A DNA stretch of 64,000 nucleotides from Candidatus Endonucleibacter sp. (ex Gigantidas childressi) (GTDB taxonomy: Bacteria > Pseudomonadota > Gammaproteobacteria > Pseudomonadales > Endozoicomonadaceae), in NCBI GenBank assembly GCA_030674875.1, contig JASXSU010000001.1:558001-622000 (forward strand). The letters run 5' to 3'. Both the position numbers and the translations under genes were made by a program. This document shows, one piece after another, positions 27,910 to 37,250 of this stretch. Positions within the stretch are counted from its first letter, which is position 1, and each line of letters starts with the position of its first letter. The notes beneath the pieces are model-generated. The model had not been told where the DNA came from. It saw nothing but the letters and a program-made list of their open reading frames with translations, and made no database searches.

Positions 27910-28455
27910 GATTCAAATTCCAAGTGCATCACCGCTTAAGCTGCTAACGCAGCCCTGTGTTCACCCATTATCAGGGCTGATGTTTTGAAATTCAAATCTT
28001 TTCTTGGCCGAGAATTAAGCCGCATCAATGCTCGCTTCACCTCTATCTGACCTACCTTCTTGAAGTCTGTATTCTTTGGAAAATTTTGTAGTAGCAAGCC
28101 ATTGGTGTTCTCATTTATACCCAAAGCATTTTTGGCGGAATTCTACTCGCCCAAGCCGACTCTGTACGCCGCCTATCTGTTCGGACTTGTGCATGCCTAT
28201 GCCTATATCCACGTTCGCCAGTATTCCTTGCCAACTCACGGCTCACAGTGGACTGGCTGGTGCCAATGATCTCCGCTATCTCTCTTTGGCTGCAACCGCT
28301 TTTCTTTAGTGCGGAAATCTAGCATCGTTGTTCGTAAGCCAGTTGCTGGTAAGTTATCGTCATCACTTCATCTTTTGCCGGAGAAAAGGGTAGGTGCTTA
28401 CCTTCAGCTGACCCTTTCTTCTACCTAGTCAAGTGATACACTTCAGATTTGAATC
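27910..28455 (-). mobile_element. IS30-family relic, copy A (internally deleted)
   Basis: Ends GATTCAAATTCCAAGTGCATC and its near complement CACTTCAGATTTGAATC. The minus strand retains the N-terminal HTH region and the C-terminal NFPKNTDFKKVGQIEVKRAL of an IS30 transposase. The middle is deleted, and at the junction near 28113-28140 a fragment of an ERIC-like left end (TATACCCAAAGCATTT) is left. It lies about 70 bases upstream of ssrA. Confidence 0.82.
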
Positions 28456-28526
28456 CGCCAAATAAATATATTGCCGTAAGCGGATATTTAGTATATTCTC
28501 ACTAGCGTCTTGAAGTTAAATGTTTC

Positions 28527-28928
28527 GGGGGCGATTAGGATTCGACGACGGTATCGAAGCTTGAGGTGCATGTCGAGGACGTAGTGGTTCTCGTAAATCA
28601 AAACACTACAAACCTTTAGTTGCCAAATCAAGCAACAACCTCGTGGCAGCCAATAGCGATTCATTCGCTATGGCCGCTTAATCTACTACTAACCTAGTAG
28701 ACACGACAATCCACCTGGCTCGCCTGCTGGCTGGATTTTTGGATTGTCATCGCAAGCAGGCTCGTTACGTTCAGTATTTCTGTGGCTGACGGACTAAAAC
28801 TTACAGGATCGCTCTGTTAAACCACGACCGCTGGGTCGTAATGGAGTTAAATTAAAGGCGGATCTAAGCATGTAGAGCCAATAGTGTAGAACTGGCGGAC
28901 GCGGGTTCAAATCCCGCCGCCTCCACCA
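28527..28928 (+). ncRNA. ssrA: tmRNA (transfer-messenger RNA)
   Basis: One-piece tmRNA of about 402 nt that rescues stalled ribosomes. The acceptor stem pairs GGGGGCG at the 5' end with CGCCTCC before A-CCA (28918-28928). The 5' end continues with ATTAGGATTCGACG as in other gammaproteobacterial tmRNAs; the T-arm is GCGGGTTCAAATCCCGC. The tag frame, placed by the conserved TTTAGTT before the resume codon, starts with GCC at 28622 and ends with TAA at 28679-28681. It encodes AKSSNNLVAANSDSFAMAA, 19 residues, rather than the usual ten or so. The C-terminal AMAA keeps the small/hydrophobic degron character. Confidence 0.96.
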
Positions 28929-28934
28929 AATACG

Positions 28935-28967
28935 AAACCCCAACTGTTATCAGCTGGGGTTTTTTAT
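28935..28967 (+). terminator. Rho-independent terminator of ssrA
   Basis: AAACCCCA, loop region, TGGGGTTT followed by TTTATT, starting six bases after the tmRNA CCA end. Confidence 0.9.
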
Positions 28968-29209
28968 TGCCTACTCGCAGCGCTACAAGCTTTATCTGGA
29001 AAGGGCTTACGGACTCCGAGTCATTCTTAATCTCGAACTTTTCAAGGTATATATTCTCTGAATTGCCGAATACTCTCTGTGGCTCTCCCCACCTCACAAG
29101 CCCCAAGTCCATGACCAGAGAACAGAGAACAGAGAACCATTTAAAATCAGCACCTTATTATCGGACTAATCAAAAAGTTTGCTGGGTGAATTGGGTAGGC
29201 GGAAGGTAA
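28968..29209. other. Spacer between ssrA and the Wadjet genes; holds a perfect 7-bp tandem repeat
   Basis: No gene. AGAGAAC occurs three times in a row at 29117-29137. No copy of the ssrA 3' end was seen here or at the far side of the island, so an attachment-site duplication could not be shown. Confidence 0.5.
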
Positions 29210-30496
29210 CTACACTAACCACTCTTCAATATTCTGTGCGACATACTCCATTGGGAGTCGTTCCTGCTCCAACCTCCTATCGACATAGCTATCAGCGCGT
29301 AAACTTTTAAACAAAGCCAGCTCTTTATCGGTCAGTGCAATGGGGTCTTTTGATACGGAATCTGGCTCTGGAACCATACGCGCAGCGAAAGTCTCAACTG
29401 TCAGTTCATCCATCATCAGAGGAGTAATACTACTTAACTTACTTCTAGCATCACTAAGTATGCTAAAGCCCTCAGAATCAATGTCGCCCCAATAACCAAC
29501 ATTCTTTCTTACTAGCCATTCAGCCTTCATCCATGAAACATTTTTACCCCCACCCGAAACAGATATCGTGTTTGGAACATTCCTTAATGCCAGGCAGGAT
29601 TGTTCGTTTTCTATAACCAGCACATTATTAGCAGGTAGTTCGAACTCGAGTAAGGTATCGGAAGATAGGCGAAGCAGTGGCATACCACCCAGCAATTTCT
29701 TTGTTTCCTCACATAGTGGCTTAACTAGCAACCAGTCCTTCGGCTTCTCTCTACAATCAAGCCAAGCTAACAAGCCAATTTCTTTGGCCGCGCTGTCGAT
29801 ATGTGCAGCTGCAATCGATTCGATAATTCGTAGATTCTTCTCAATAAATTTTGTATCAACAAACGTAACAGGTAGCGTCCTTAGATAGCATCCTTCGCCC
29901 ATCCCTTGCTGTAGCTGGGGAATTAGCTTGCCTAACAGCTCTAGATCAGAGTGACTAAAATTATCCAACGCTTCTAAATGTGCAATTAACGCTAGAAATA
30001 GCCCCTGATCACGAACCGTTTTATTAGAGCCACTAATGTTTAGATTAGGCTCCGAAGAAAGCGAATCGAAGACGTACTGAATCTTTGACTGCCACTCTCT
30101 TAGTTGGCGCTCTTCTTTGCTTCCAAGCAAACCAGCAAGAGAAGCAATATCTGTAATGCTGAGGTGCGTGGGAATTTCGTGCTCGGAAAGCGTCCTAAAT
30201 GTTCGACTCTCCCGTCTCACCACGCACCCTTTACCTTCAGACACACAACCGTCTTTCGAAAAAGCCTTCCAGGAAGTTACAAACGTTCGAAAATGATTAA
30301 TGTTTTGTAACGCAGCATTGCCTTTTGGCGGCTTCAAAGGCACTTCCAGTGGAAACTTTAACCCCCCATTGAGCAGACTTTTAAGCTTACTTCGATTATG
30401 CCAATACCTACCTTTTAACAACTCAAGAGCATCAGCAGGCAATAGGCCCCACTTGGGCTTTAATGAATCACGTTCGTTGTTTTCATCAGATGTCAT
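29210..30496 (-). CDS. jetD: Wadjet system nuclease subunit JetD (DUF3322/DUF2220)
   Basis: JetD is the topoisomerase-VI-A/Toprim-like nuclease that cleaves DNA once the SMC-like JetABC complex has sized a circular molecule by loop extrusion. The N-terminal DUF3322 part has WGLLPADALELLKGRYWHNR and LEVPLKPPKG; the C-terminal DUF2220/Toprim part carries VGYWGDIDSEGFSILSDAR (about residue 330), with the metal-binding acidic residues, then MMDELTVE. At 428 residues it is full length. The ATG overlaps the presumed end of jetC (ATGA). Last gene of the minus-strand operon jetA-jetB-jetC-jetD. Confidence 0.92.
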   Translation of the reverse strand: MTSDENNERDSLKPKWGLLPADALELLKGRYWHNRSKLKSLLNGGLKFPLEVPLKPPKGNAALQNINHFRTFVTSWKAFSKDGCVSEGKGCVVRRESRTFRTLSEHEIPTHLSITDIASLAGLLGSKEERQLREWQSKIQYVFDSLSSEPNLNISGSNKTVRDQGLFLALIAHLEALDNFSHSDLELLGKLIPQLQQGMGEGCYLRTLPVTFVDTKFIEKNLRIIESIAAAHIDSAAKEIGLLAWLDCREKPKDWLLVKPLCEETKKLLGGMPLLRLSSDTLLEFELPANNVLVIENEQSCLALRNVPNTISVSGGGKNVSWMKAEWLVRKNVGYWGDIDSEGFSILSDARSKLSSITPLMMDELTVETFAARMVPEPDSVSKDPIALTDKELALFKSLRADSYVDRRLEQERLPMEYVAQNIEEWLV

Positions 30497-33400
30497 CTGA
30501 GCTCTACTTCAGTATCAGTTAAGTCTGTCAATTCTATTTCAGCTACTATTTCCTTTTCATGCGCTAACTGCTTTTGCGCCGCCATCTGCCGATCAATTTC
30601 CTCCCAATAACCTCGCATAAGTGGCTTTCATGAAGTTCTGGATCTCGCTCTACAATAAGCAATGATCTCGCTGATTCTCGCGCTAGGTTTAGATTTTTAT
30701 AGGGCGTAATCAGATTGACATGTATATGAAGTTCTTTGAAGACGCGAAGCACCCTTCTACTTACAGCCTCAGCTGTATTTGAAAATGCCTCATCCAAAAA
30801 AACTGTGCAATAAATAGGCTTATCATATCCATCTGGAGTCAATACGTAAGCAAGACACGCGGCAACGATAGTCCCAGTGAAAGATTCTTTCTCACCTCCA
30901 GACTTACCACTACTGGACGCAAGCACGTCACGCACATAAAGTGTCTGAGAATCAACCTCTTCAGCAAAGAATGACATTTGATACCTTGGGTCTAACAGAC
31001 TTAAACTTTCCATATTACTCGACGTACCGGAAGCACATGCTTTTTCAAGTATCTCGACAACATCTGCCAATAGGACAAACCTAGCTTCATGGTCATCACT
31101 AGTCGACTGACTCAGTGCACTCCTAACTTTCTAATGTGACTTCTCCAACCCTTTCTGACAACAACGTTCTCACATCGTCCGTCATACAGGTTGACGCTAG
31201 TTGCTGATACTTATCTACTTGCTCCTGAGCATGTTTTTTATCGTTGCCAAGCGAGCCTTTTTCCATCAATAGCTGACCCTTATTTTCTTGAATCTTCTGA
31301 AGGTGCACTTTAGCAGTATTCCAACGATTTTTAGCGAGTTCAAGATTTCCCCCGGATTGTTCAAGCTTCTTCAAGTCTACACTCACATTGTCCAAGCGCT
31401 GTTGCCAATACTGTGCGTTTACCTGCTCCCATGCATAAGAGCCAAGCCTTCCCCATAACTTTGCACGCTCAGCTACTTTATTGAGTGATGCTCTTGCTTC
31501 ATTTAAAGTTGCATTCAGTTCCGCTAGGCGAAGCTCAGCATCTTTTTTATCTGAATTTAAAATCACCAAACTCGACTTGTTCGAAAACCCTAGACTCCAA
31601 CTTTTGCGATCATTTATACGCCGTTGGTCTTTCTTTTCGAAACGGCCTCGCTCCATATGCACGAGGCCTTCTTTTGTCATTGAAAACGGCGTAGCATCAA
31701 GCTCATCGGTGCCAGATACGCACTGCAGGTCAAACTTGTTCAGATGACCTTTCAACCAATCGCGATAAGGATTATCTTTCCAGACCAGTTTACGCAGGTA
31801 CCCGCGTTCATTGAACTCGGTGAAGCTTGAAGCTGGCCTTCCCGAACCTGAAGAGTGTTCTGGTCGAGCTTGACAAACAACCTGTGCCCGAACATGCAGG
31901 CCGGTATGCCTAACATTGAGCCAGCGTGTGACCATCGAGTAGCTTTTTTGGGGGACTAGCAAGGTCGTTTTAAGCCCTCCTAACGCGCGCTCAATAGCAC
32001 CTTGCCATGATTTTTCGTCTTCTTTGACATCTAGTAGCTCGCCGATAAAAACGAGCTCCTCACTTGATAAATCAAGCGAGTCGATCATTTCATCACGAAG
32101 TTGCTGATAACTAATATCTATATTTGAATCTGGACGAGCTTCAATCTCTCGAATCTCGTCTTTCATATCATTTAAATTCTTCTTCTTTTCACTTAACTGA
32201 GCAGCAATCTCACCAAAATAATCTTGGCTCTGCTTAGTGTCATATTCATTTTTTGCTAACTTTTCGGCAGCTGTATTCTTGTTCTCTAGAAATAGCTCTT
32301 CATTTAGTTCTGCGCTCAAACTCAGGTTGCGACAGTCTCTTTGGTAATTCGAAGATACCTGAATCACATCATTAAGCTTATCTTGAGTGTGCTGGATATC
32401 TTTCTTTAAAGACTCAATCTTGTCGCCACCGAGATTAAGATACTCTTCGTGCCTTTTTTCAACTGAACCTTGTGCATCCTTTCCTTCGATTTCTGCACTC
32501 TTAATTGCTCTTGATATCGTCTCTAATTGATTTCCAATCTCTGCCAGCTTATTCGACCAAAGAATCGAAAGTGCTTCGCCAAAATAAACACCTAAATAAT
32601 TTTTTTCTAGCTGCAATAAATCCAAAGCCTTTGCTGCTTTGGAAATGGACTCAGCGAGCTCTGGCAATCGACCTAAATGATTATATTTCTCTTTGGCGTC
32701 AATCAGCTGCTCATGAATCGCAACAAGATCCGAGAACTCTTCAACAACCTTTCTCGCATCCTCCTTTACACCGCTGGGCTCCAACACTAATTCACGGATG
32801 AGCTTTGTAAGATCATCGATTTTCTTGAGCCCAAGTGCACGAGACAACAAAGCAGGCGCATTTTTATTATCCATGTAGAGGTGTTTGCGATAAAGCTCCT
32901 CATAATCAGAGAAATTACTATCACAATCTGTGATGGCCGGATCATCACGCAACCATTGTTTCAGCTGCCTGACATTCCCTTCTCCAAAAGCGTCGAGCAT
33001 TTCCTTTAATTGCAGATCCCGCTTAGCAACGACATAAACTCGTTTTACATCGCTTAACGAATTCGTTGCGCTGTTCGTCCAAAATAGCGCTGCCAGGGTA
33101 ACAGATGAGCCATCGTCACATTGACAAAGCGCTCGCAGCCCGGTAACAACACCTTTTTCACGTTTGCTTTTGACTCGAGTCGAAGAGCCATCATGCGCTG
33201 ATCCAAAACTACCTCGCATATAAGATAAAAGAGACCTATCTGAGCGATCACCCTGAGCTGCAGCAACATTAAATGTGGCTTTACCAGCAGGTAAAAGAAG
33301 CGCCATCAGGCCATCAATAAATGTTGATTTGCCAGAGCCGTTACCGCCCGTCACCAATGTACCGTCAGCATCAATCGACGCCGTATGAAGTCCATGAAAA

Positions 33401-33519
33401 GATCCCCAATTGTAAACTGAGAGTTCTGACAATCGGATTTGTCCTTGGGGGAATAAGTCAGCGCCAAATACTGCCTGTCCAGTATTCATTTGCTCATTAG
33501 TCACTTGTTCATTATGCAT
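30493..33519 (-). pseudogene. jetC: Wadjet SMC-like ATPase JetC, interrupted by two compensating frameshifts
   Basis: JetC is the MukB-like motor of Wadjet. The first segment (33519 to a TAG at 31123) has the Walker A TGGNGSGKSTFIDGLMALL, coiled coils and a hinge-like middle. The reading then continues one base later in a second frame (KVRSALSQSTSDDHEARFVL ... to about 30610), with the ABC signature SSGKSGGEKESF and Walker B YCTVFLDEAFSN. Near 30605 it must return to the first frame to read WEEIDRQMAAQKQLAHEKE and end in a TGA overlapping jetD. Total span is a multiple of three, about 1,008 codons. Either two one-base indels inactivated the gene or they are sequencing errors. The start ATG overlaps jetB. 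Confidence 0.88.
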
Positions 33520-34420
33520 GAGGACCACCGTTTTCTAGATTGTGTTTGCCTTCATCATTCAAGCTGCTTTGATCTGAGGCAAGTTTGGTATATTCAGCCA
33601 ACATGGTTTCTAAAAAGCTCGCGCTCACGACATAGCGAATAATGGGAGTGATCTCGTATCGATCTTCAGTGCCACGAATCGTCGACAACACCTTCCTCTT
33701 TACCATCTCTTTCACTCTTGCCAACAGCTTTTTGCGGTCTTTAGACGCATGATCGGTAATTGGAAGGAAAGGAGTCAGGTACGACTCAAGTCGCTCAATA
33801 TCTATCGTTATTTTTTGTTCTCCAGCAGACTCCCGGTCTTGATAATGCTTTCTGAGAACGAGCAGTATCAAGGTGTCATAAAGCGATAGTGTTCTCTTTG
33901 AGATCAATGTTATTGATTCTTCTAGCTCTTCGTGACTCTCAACATCAGAACCAGCGTCAGCATCATCGTTGCCATTATCTCTATCATTTTTATAGGCGGA
34001 GTTAGAATTGGCAATGAATGCCACACCCGTTTTTTGATCGAGTACCAACTGCAAATAAACTTCAGACAAATGTTTTCGTATTGCCATTTTATGGAGGCAC
34101 AGTAATTCAAATAATTTTGATTTTTGTGTTGCTATCACCGAGCCTTGTCTCATTAAATGCACCAAAACACGTCTAGCATCGTGAGGCATAGCTGACTCAC
34201 CTGCGTCATGATGTGCTAGCTCGGCCTCACCTGAACCTTCTGCCACCGGACTGCTGCTCTCATAACCTTTGTTCTCATAACCTTTGTTCTCATAACCGCT
34301 GACCTCATCACTGTCGGAAGATCTGTCATCGTCAGCGACTCTAATGTCTTTATTCTTACCAGTAAGTTCTTTACCCGTAACCATGGAAAAGAAGCTGTTA
34401 GTCGGCGAGTTATTAGTCAT
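33512..34420 (-). CDS. jetB: Wadjet subunit JetB (DUF4194, MukE-like)
   Basis: JetB is the MukE-like winged-helix partner that binds the JetA kleisin and JetC heads. The DUF4194 core is visible from about residue 80: [54 protein letters not shown] and [18 protein letters not shown]. The N-terminal 80 residues are acidic and low in complexity, with a 15-base tandem repeat encoding YENKG (34259-34300). It overlaps jetC by 8 bases and follows jetA after 24 bases. Confidence 0.88.
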   Translation of the reverse strand: MTNNSPTNSFFSMVTGKELTGKNKDIRVADDDRSSDSDEVSGYENKGYENKGYESSSPVAEGSGEAELAHHDAGESAMPHDARRVLVHLMRQGSVIATQKSKLFELLCLHKMAIRKHLSEVYLQLVLDQKTGVAFIANSNSAYKNDRDNGNDDADAGSDVESHEELEESITLISKRTLSLYDTLILLVLRKHYQDRESAGEQKITIDIERLESYLTPFLPITDHASKDRKKLLARVKEMVKRKVLSTIRGTEDRYEITPIIRYVVSASFLETMLAEYTKLASDQSSLNDEGKHNLENGGPHA

Positions 34421-34444
34421 AGTTTTTCCTTATATTCAGTCCCT

Positions 34445-35905
34445 TTAGAGGGCTAGCTCATCAATGTCTTCAGGAAATAGCTCGGCCGTTAACAGATAGG
34501 TTGGAATTGTCGCTTTCAGCAAGCCACCTTGCTTATCACTTAGCACCACATCTTCTTTTTGCTCTAACGCAGTTGCACCAACAGCCTTTGCTACTCGCAA
34601 ATAGGCAACCAACTCTTCAAGACCAGACTGTAATGAATTTCGATCAACCACCCCCGCTATAGACAAAGGGCCATATTCTCTGAGGGTACTTAACGTTTTA
34701 TGGGCAATTTCCCTCACCTGAACAGCATCCAAACAGTCAAGAACATGAGAACTTGGCTCTCGGCTGTTTGCTTTTTCTTCCACTCCAGATGTATCAAGCT
34801 TGTCATCAGGGATTCTCAACCGCATAGATTTAGGTGACTTAACCTCTATCGGTCCAACGGGTAGGCTAAGGGCGGTTTCAGTTTTTAAATCCAGCCCCTC
34901 ATCTCGCAAAACCACAGCTTGCCTTTCCAGCTGTGACAGCAGACGATCGACTGCTTGATTCTCAGCTGCCGCCCCACTTTCGATATAAGACCGGATGCCT
35001 TCCTCAGTGCGACGCCTAACGCGAAAAACGCGGTCACTTTCACGGCTCAACTCTCGCATCAATCGCCTTAGAAACTGATGCTGACTCCCAGACAATTGCT
35101 TTGCTACAGGTCCGTTCAAGATACTGCGTAACTGCTCACGAAACTCTATTGACCTGTTTTCATCACACAGCAACTGAAAAAAACCTTCAAAAGCGCTTCC
35201 GGCTTCAGTGGTCGAAAGTAACGTCTCTTTCTCCATCACCGATAAGAGAACATCGCCACGAGAGGCATCACCTTCAATGATTTGTACCCTAAGATCTTTG
35301 TCTAATACCCTAATTTCATCTTCTACTCGACGGAAGTCACCGGTGAGTACCGAGGCAAGCTGATAGATTTCTCGAATCCGCTCCCGCTGTTCAACCTCGT
35401 TGAGTTCAGGAACCACACCCGCTTGAAGGGCGTCTATTTCTCGCTGTATTTCAGCCTTTTTACTTTCAAGCAAAGTCACCCTTTCATCAACATTAGGGCT
35501 GATCGCAACAGCCAAATCACGCACTGCTTCTTGAACAATGCGTAAATGCGAAGCGGTTGTGCCTGAATTTCTCTCATCCAAACCTTTACAAAATCTAAGA
35601 GCTACTTCACTGGCGTCTGTCTTAGATAACAAATCATCCATTTCGCGCAACCAGCCATTCCTGATCCACTGATTCAGGTAGTTCGCCGCTGAGACTTCCG
35701 TTGACCAAAACCCTAACTCTCGGCTGCGCTCTATCTCAGCATCCAGCCTTATTCGGGCTTGGCCGTAGAGAATTTCACTTTCTTTAGAAAAAAGATCCGC
35801 AATGAACGCCAAGAAATAAGGTGCATTGTCGGCTTTTAATAGCCTCCAAGCAGCATTATCGGTGAATAGACGCCGATATTTTGCTTGCAAACCTTGGAAG
35901 TTCAA
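34445..35905 (-). CDS. jetA: Wadjet subunit JetA (DUF3375, MukF-like kleisin)
   Basis: JetA is the kleisin that links the SMC heads of JetC. The DUF3375 opening is clear: LQAKYRRLFTDNAAWRLLKA, DNAPYFLAFIADLF and WSTEVSAANYLNQWIRNGWL. A long helical middle has ERVTLLESKKAEIQREIDAL and RRVEDEIRVLDKDLR; the protein ends in an acidic LFPEDIDELAL. At 486 residues it is normal length. It is first in the operon and diverges from the WYL-regulated operon across a 430-bp spacer. Confidence 0.9.
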   Translation of the reverse strand: MNFQGLQAKYRRLFTDNAAWRLLKADNAPYFLAFIADLFSKESEILYGQARIRLDAEIERSRELGFWSTEVSAANYLNQWIRNGWLREMDDLLSKTDASEVALRFCKGLDERNSGTTASHLRIVQEAVRDLAVAISPNVDERVTLLESKKAEIQREIDALQAGVVPELNEVEQRERIREIYQLASVLTGDFRRVEDEIRVLDKDLRVQIIEGDASRGDVLLSVMEKETLLSTTEAGSAFEGFFQLLCDENRSIEFREQLRSILNGPVAKQLSGSQHQFLRRLMRELSRESDRVFRVRRRTEEGIRSYIESGAAAENQAVDRLLSQLERQAVVLRDEGLDLKTETALSLPVGPIEVKSPKSMRLRIPDDKLDTSGVEEKANSREPSSHVLDCLDAVQVREIAHKTLSTLREYGPLSIAGVVDRNSLQSGLEELVAYLRVAKAVGATALEQKEDVVLSDKQGGLLKATIPTYLLTAELFPEDIDELAL

Positions 35906-36335
35906 TACACGCCCCTCATTCAGAACATCTCATACATACAACTACACTCGAACGCATTCAAGCCAGACCAGCGGCTGAGTCATTACGAATCACCTATAAT
36001 TAATATGCGAACCTTATCATCATCTTTTTGATTATGTCAACAGCCATTATTGGTACTCATATACGCTTAGTATTATGATTCACCCTGAAAATAAGTAGAA
36101 TATTTGTGCGTATCCCAATAAAGCGCCTGCGACCAGTCTGCCAAAAGCAGAGCTGCTCGTATGATTCGATCACTCATAGTTGTAGTAAGAGCTATTAAAG
36201 AGCACGATAAATGGGTAATAAAATAGCCATAAGGTGACATCTATTTTGAAAAACACAGGGTGCAAAAAAAACACGTTCTATAAAGAAAACAGCACTCCCA
36301 ACTTCAGTAACACGAAGAAAGAAGGGAGTGATTAA
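35906..36335. promoter_or_regulatory. Divergent promoter region between the Wadjet and helicase/methylase operons
   Basis: An AT-rich spacer with no gene. Just before the WYL gene, CACTCCC (36293-36299) can pair with GGGAGTG (36324-36330), which contains the ribosome-binding GGGAG of that gene (ATG at 36336). This hairpin could hide the ribosome site. Repeats typical of the rest of the window are absent here. Confidence 0.5.
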
Positions 36336-37250
36336 ATGAGCACTCATGCACATCAGCTATTGGATGATATGGGACAAGCTCAAAAAGAAAGACTGTTTCA
36401 TATAGACTTTAAATTGCGATTCTTAGGCACCTTCAATAGGCATGACCTAGTATCTCGCTTTGGCACTAAGGCTGCAGCAGCGACAAGAGACATCTCGTTA
36501 TACAAAGACATCGCGCCAAAAAACCTGACTTACGACACCAAGGCAAAAACCTATATAGAGTCCGATAATTTCAAGCCGGTTTTTGAGTACCCTGGTAGTC
36601 AGGCTTTGTCGGCACTATGTCATGGGCTGGGTGATGATCATGTTGCGAACAACAGCGCGCTCATTACTTCTGAAACGCCAACACACCTTAACTCGCCAAA
36701 TCTTGATGTGCTCGCCAAAGTAACAAAAGCCATTCATCAAAAGAGAATTCTACAGATTGAATATCGCTCATTATCAAGCGGACAAAGTAGACGGGAAATT
36801 GTCCCGTTTGCCTTAGTCGATAACGGCTTGCGCTGGCACGTAAGAGCTTTCGATCGAAAACGCGAGCGCTTTACAGACTTTGTCATCAATCGAATCAGCA
36901 AGCCTAACATTCTGGATATCGACGTACCAAAAAACCAGACTAACGACGCCGATATTCAATGGAATCGCATTGTTGAAATGCACATCGTGCCTCATCCAAG
37001 GCTCAAACACCCAGAAACAATCGAAGCCGAATATGCAATGAAAGACGGGATGCTTAAAGTGCAGATTCGTGCGGCTATGGCAGGCTATGTACTTAGACGC
37101 TGGAATGCTGATTGCTCTCACCACCACCACTTAACCGGGGTGGAATACCATCTCTGGCTTCAAAATAGACAAACACTCTATGGCGTAGAAAATTTGGTTA
37201 TCGCACCAGGCTACGAGGATCAAGACACTAAGGGCGGTATAGGTAACTAA
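36336..37250 (+). CDS. WYL-domain transcriptional regulator (BrxR/CapW-like)
   Basis: A 304-residue protein with an N-terminal winged helix (IDFKLRFLGTFNRHDLVSRF followed by AAAATRDISLYKDIAPKNLT), a WYL domain (ILQIEYRSLSSGQSRREIVP, ALVDNGLRWHVRAFDRKRER) and a C-terminal WCX-like part. Such regulators control BREX, CBASS and other phage-defence operons, usually as repressors that respond to a nucleic-acid or nucleotide signal. It heads the operon: its TAA is followed at once by the helicase ATG. A possible ribosome-site hairpin lies in its leader. Confidence 0.87.
   Translation: MSTHAHQLLDDMGQAQKERLFHIDFKLRFLGTFNRHDLVSRFGTKAAAATRDISLYKDIAPKNLTYDTKAKTYIESDNFKPVFEYPGSQALSALCHGLGDDHVANNSALITSETPTHLNSPNLDVLAKVTKAIHQKRILQIEYRSLSSGQSRREIVPFALVDNGLRWHVRAFDRKRERFTDFVINRISKPNILDIDVPKNQTNDADIQWNRIVEMHIVPHPRLKHPETIEAEYAMKDGMLKVQIRAAMAGYVLRRWNADCSHHHHLTGVEYHLWLQNRQTLYGVENLVIAPGYEDQDTKGGIGN

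Noticed and set aside
28864-29112. Minus-strand 82-codon frame ending VEAAGFEPASASSTLLALHA
   Set aside because: It runs antisense through the 3' end of ssrA; the LVEAAGFEPAS reading is a well-known artefact of the tRNA/tmRNA T-arm and acceptor on the opposite strand.
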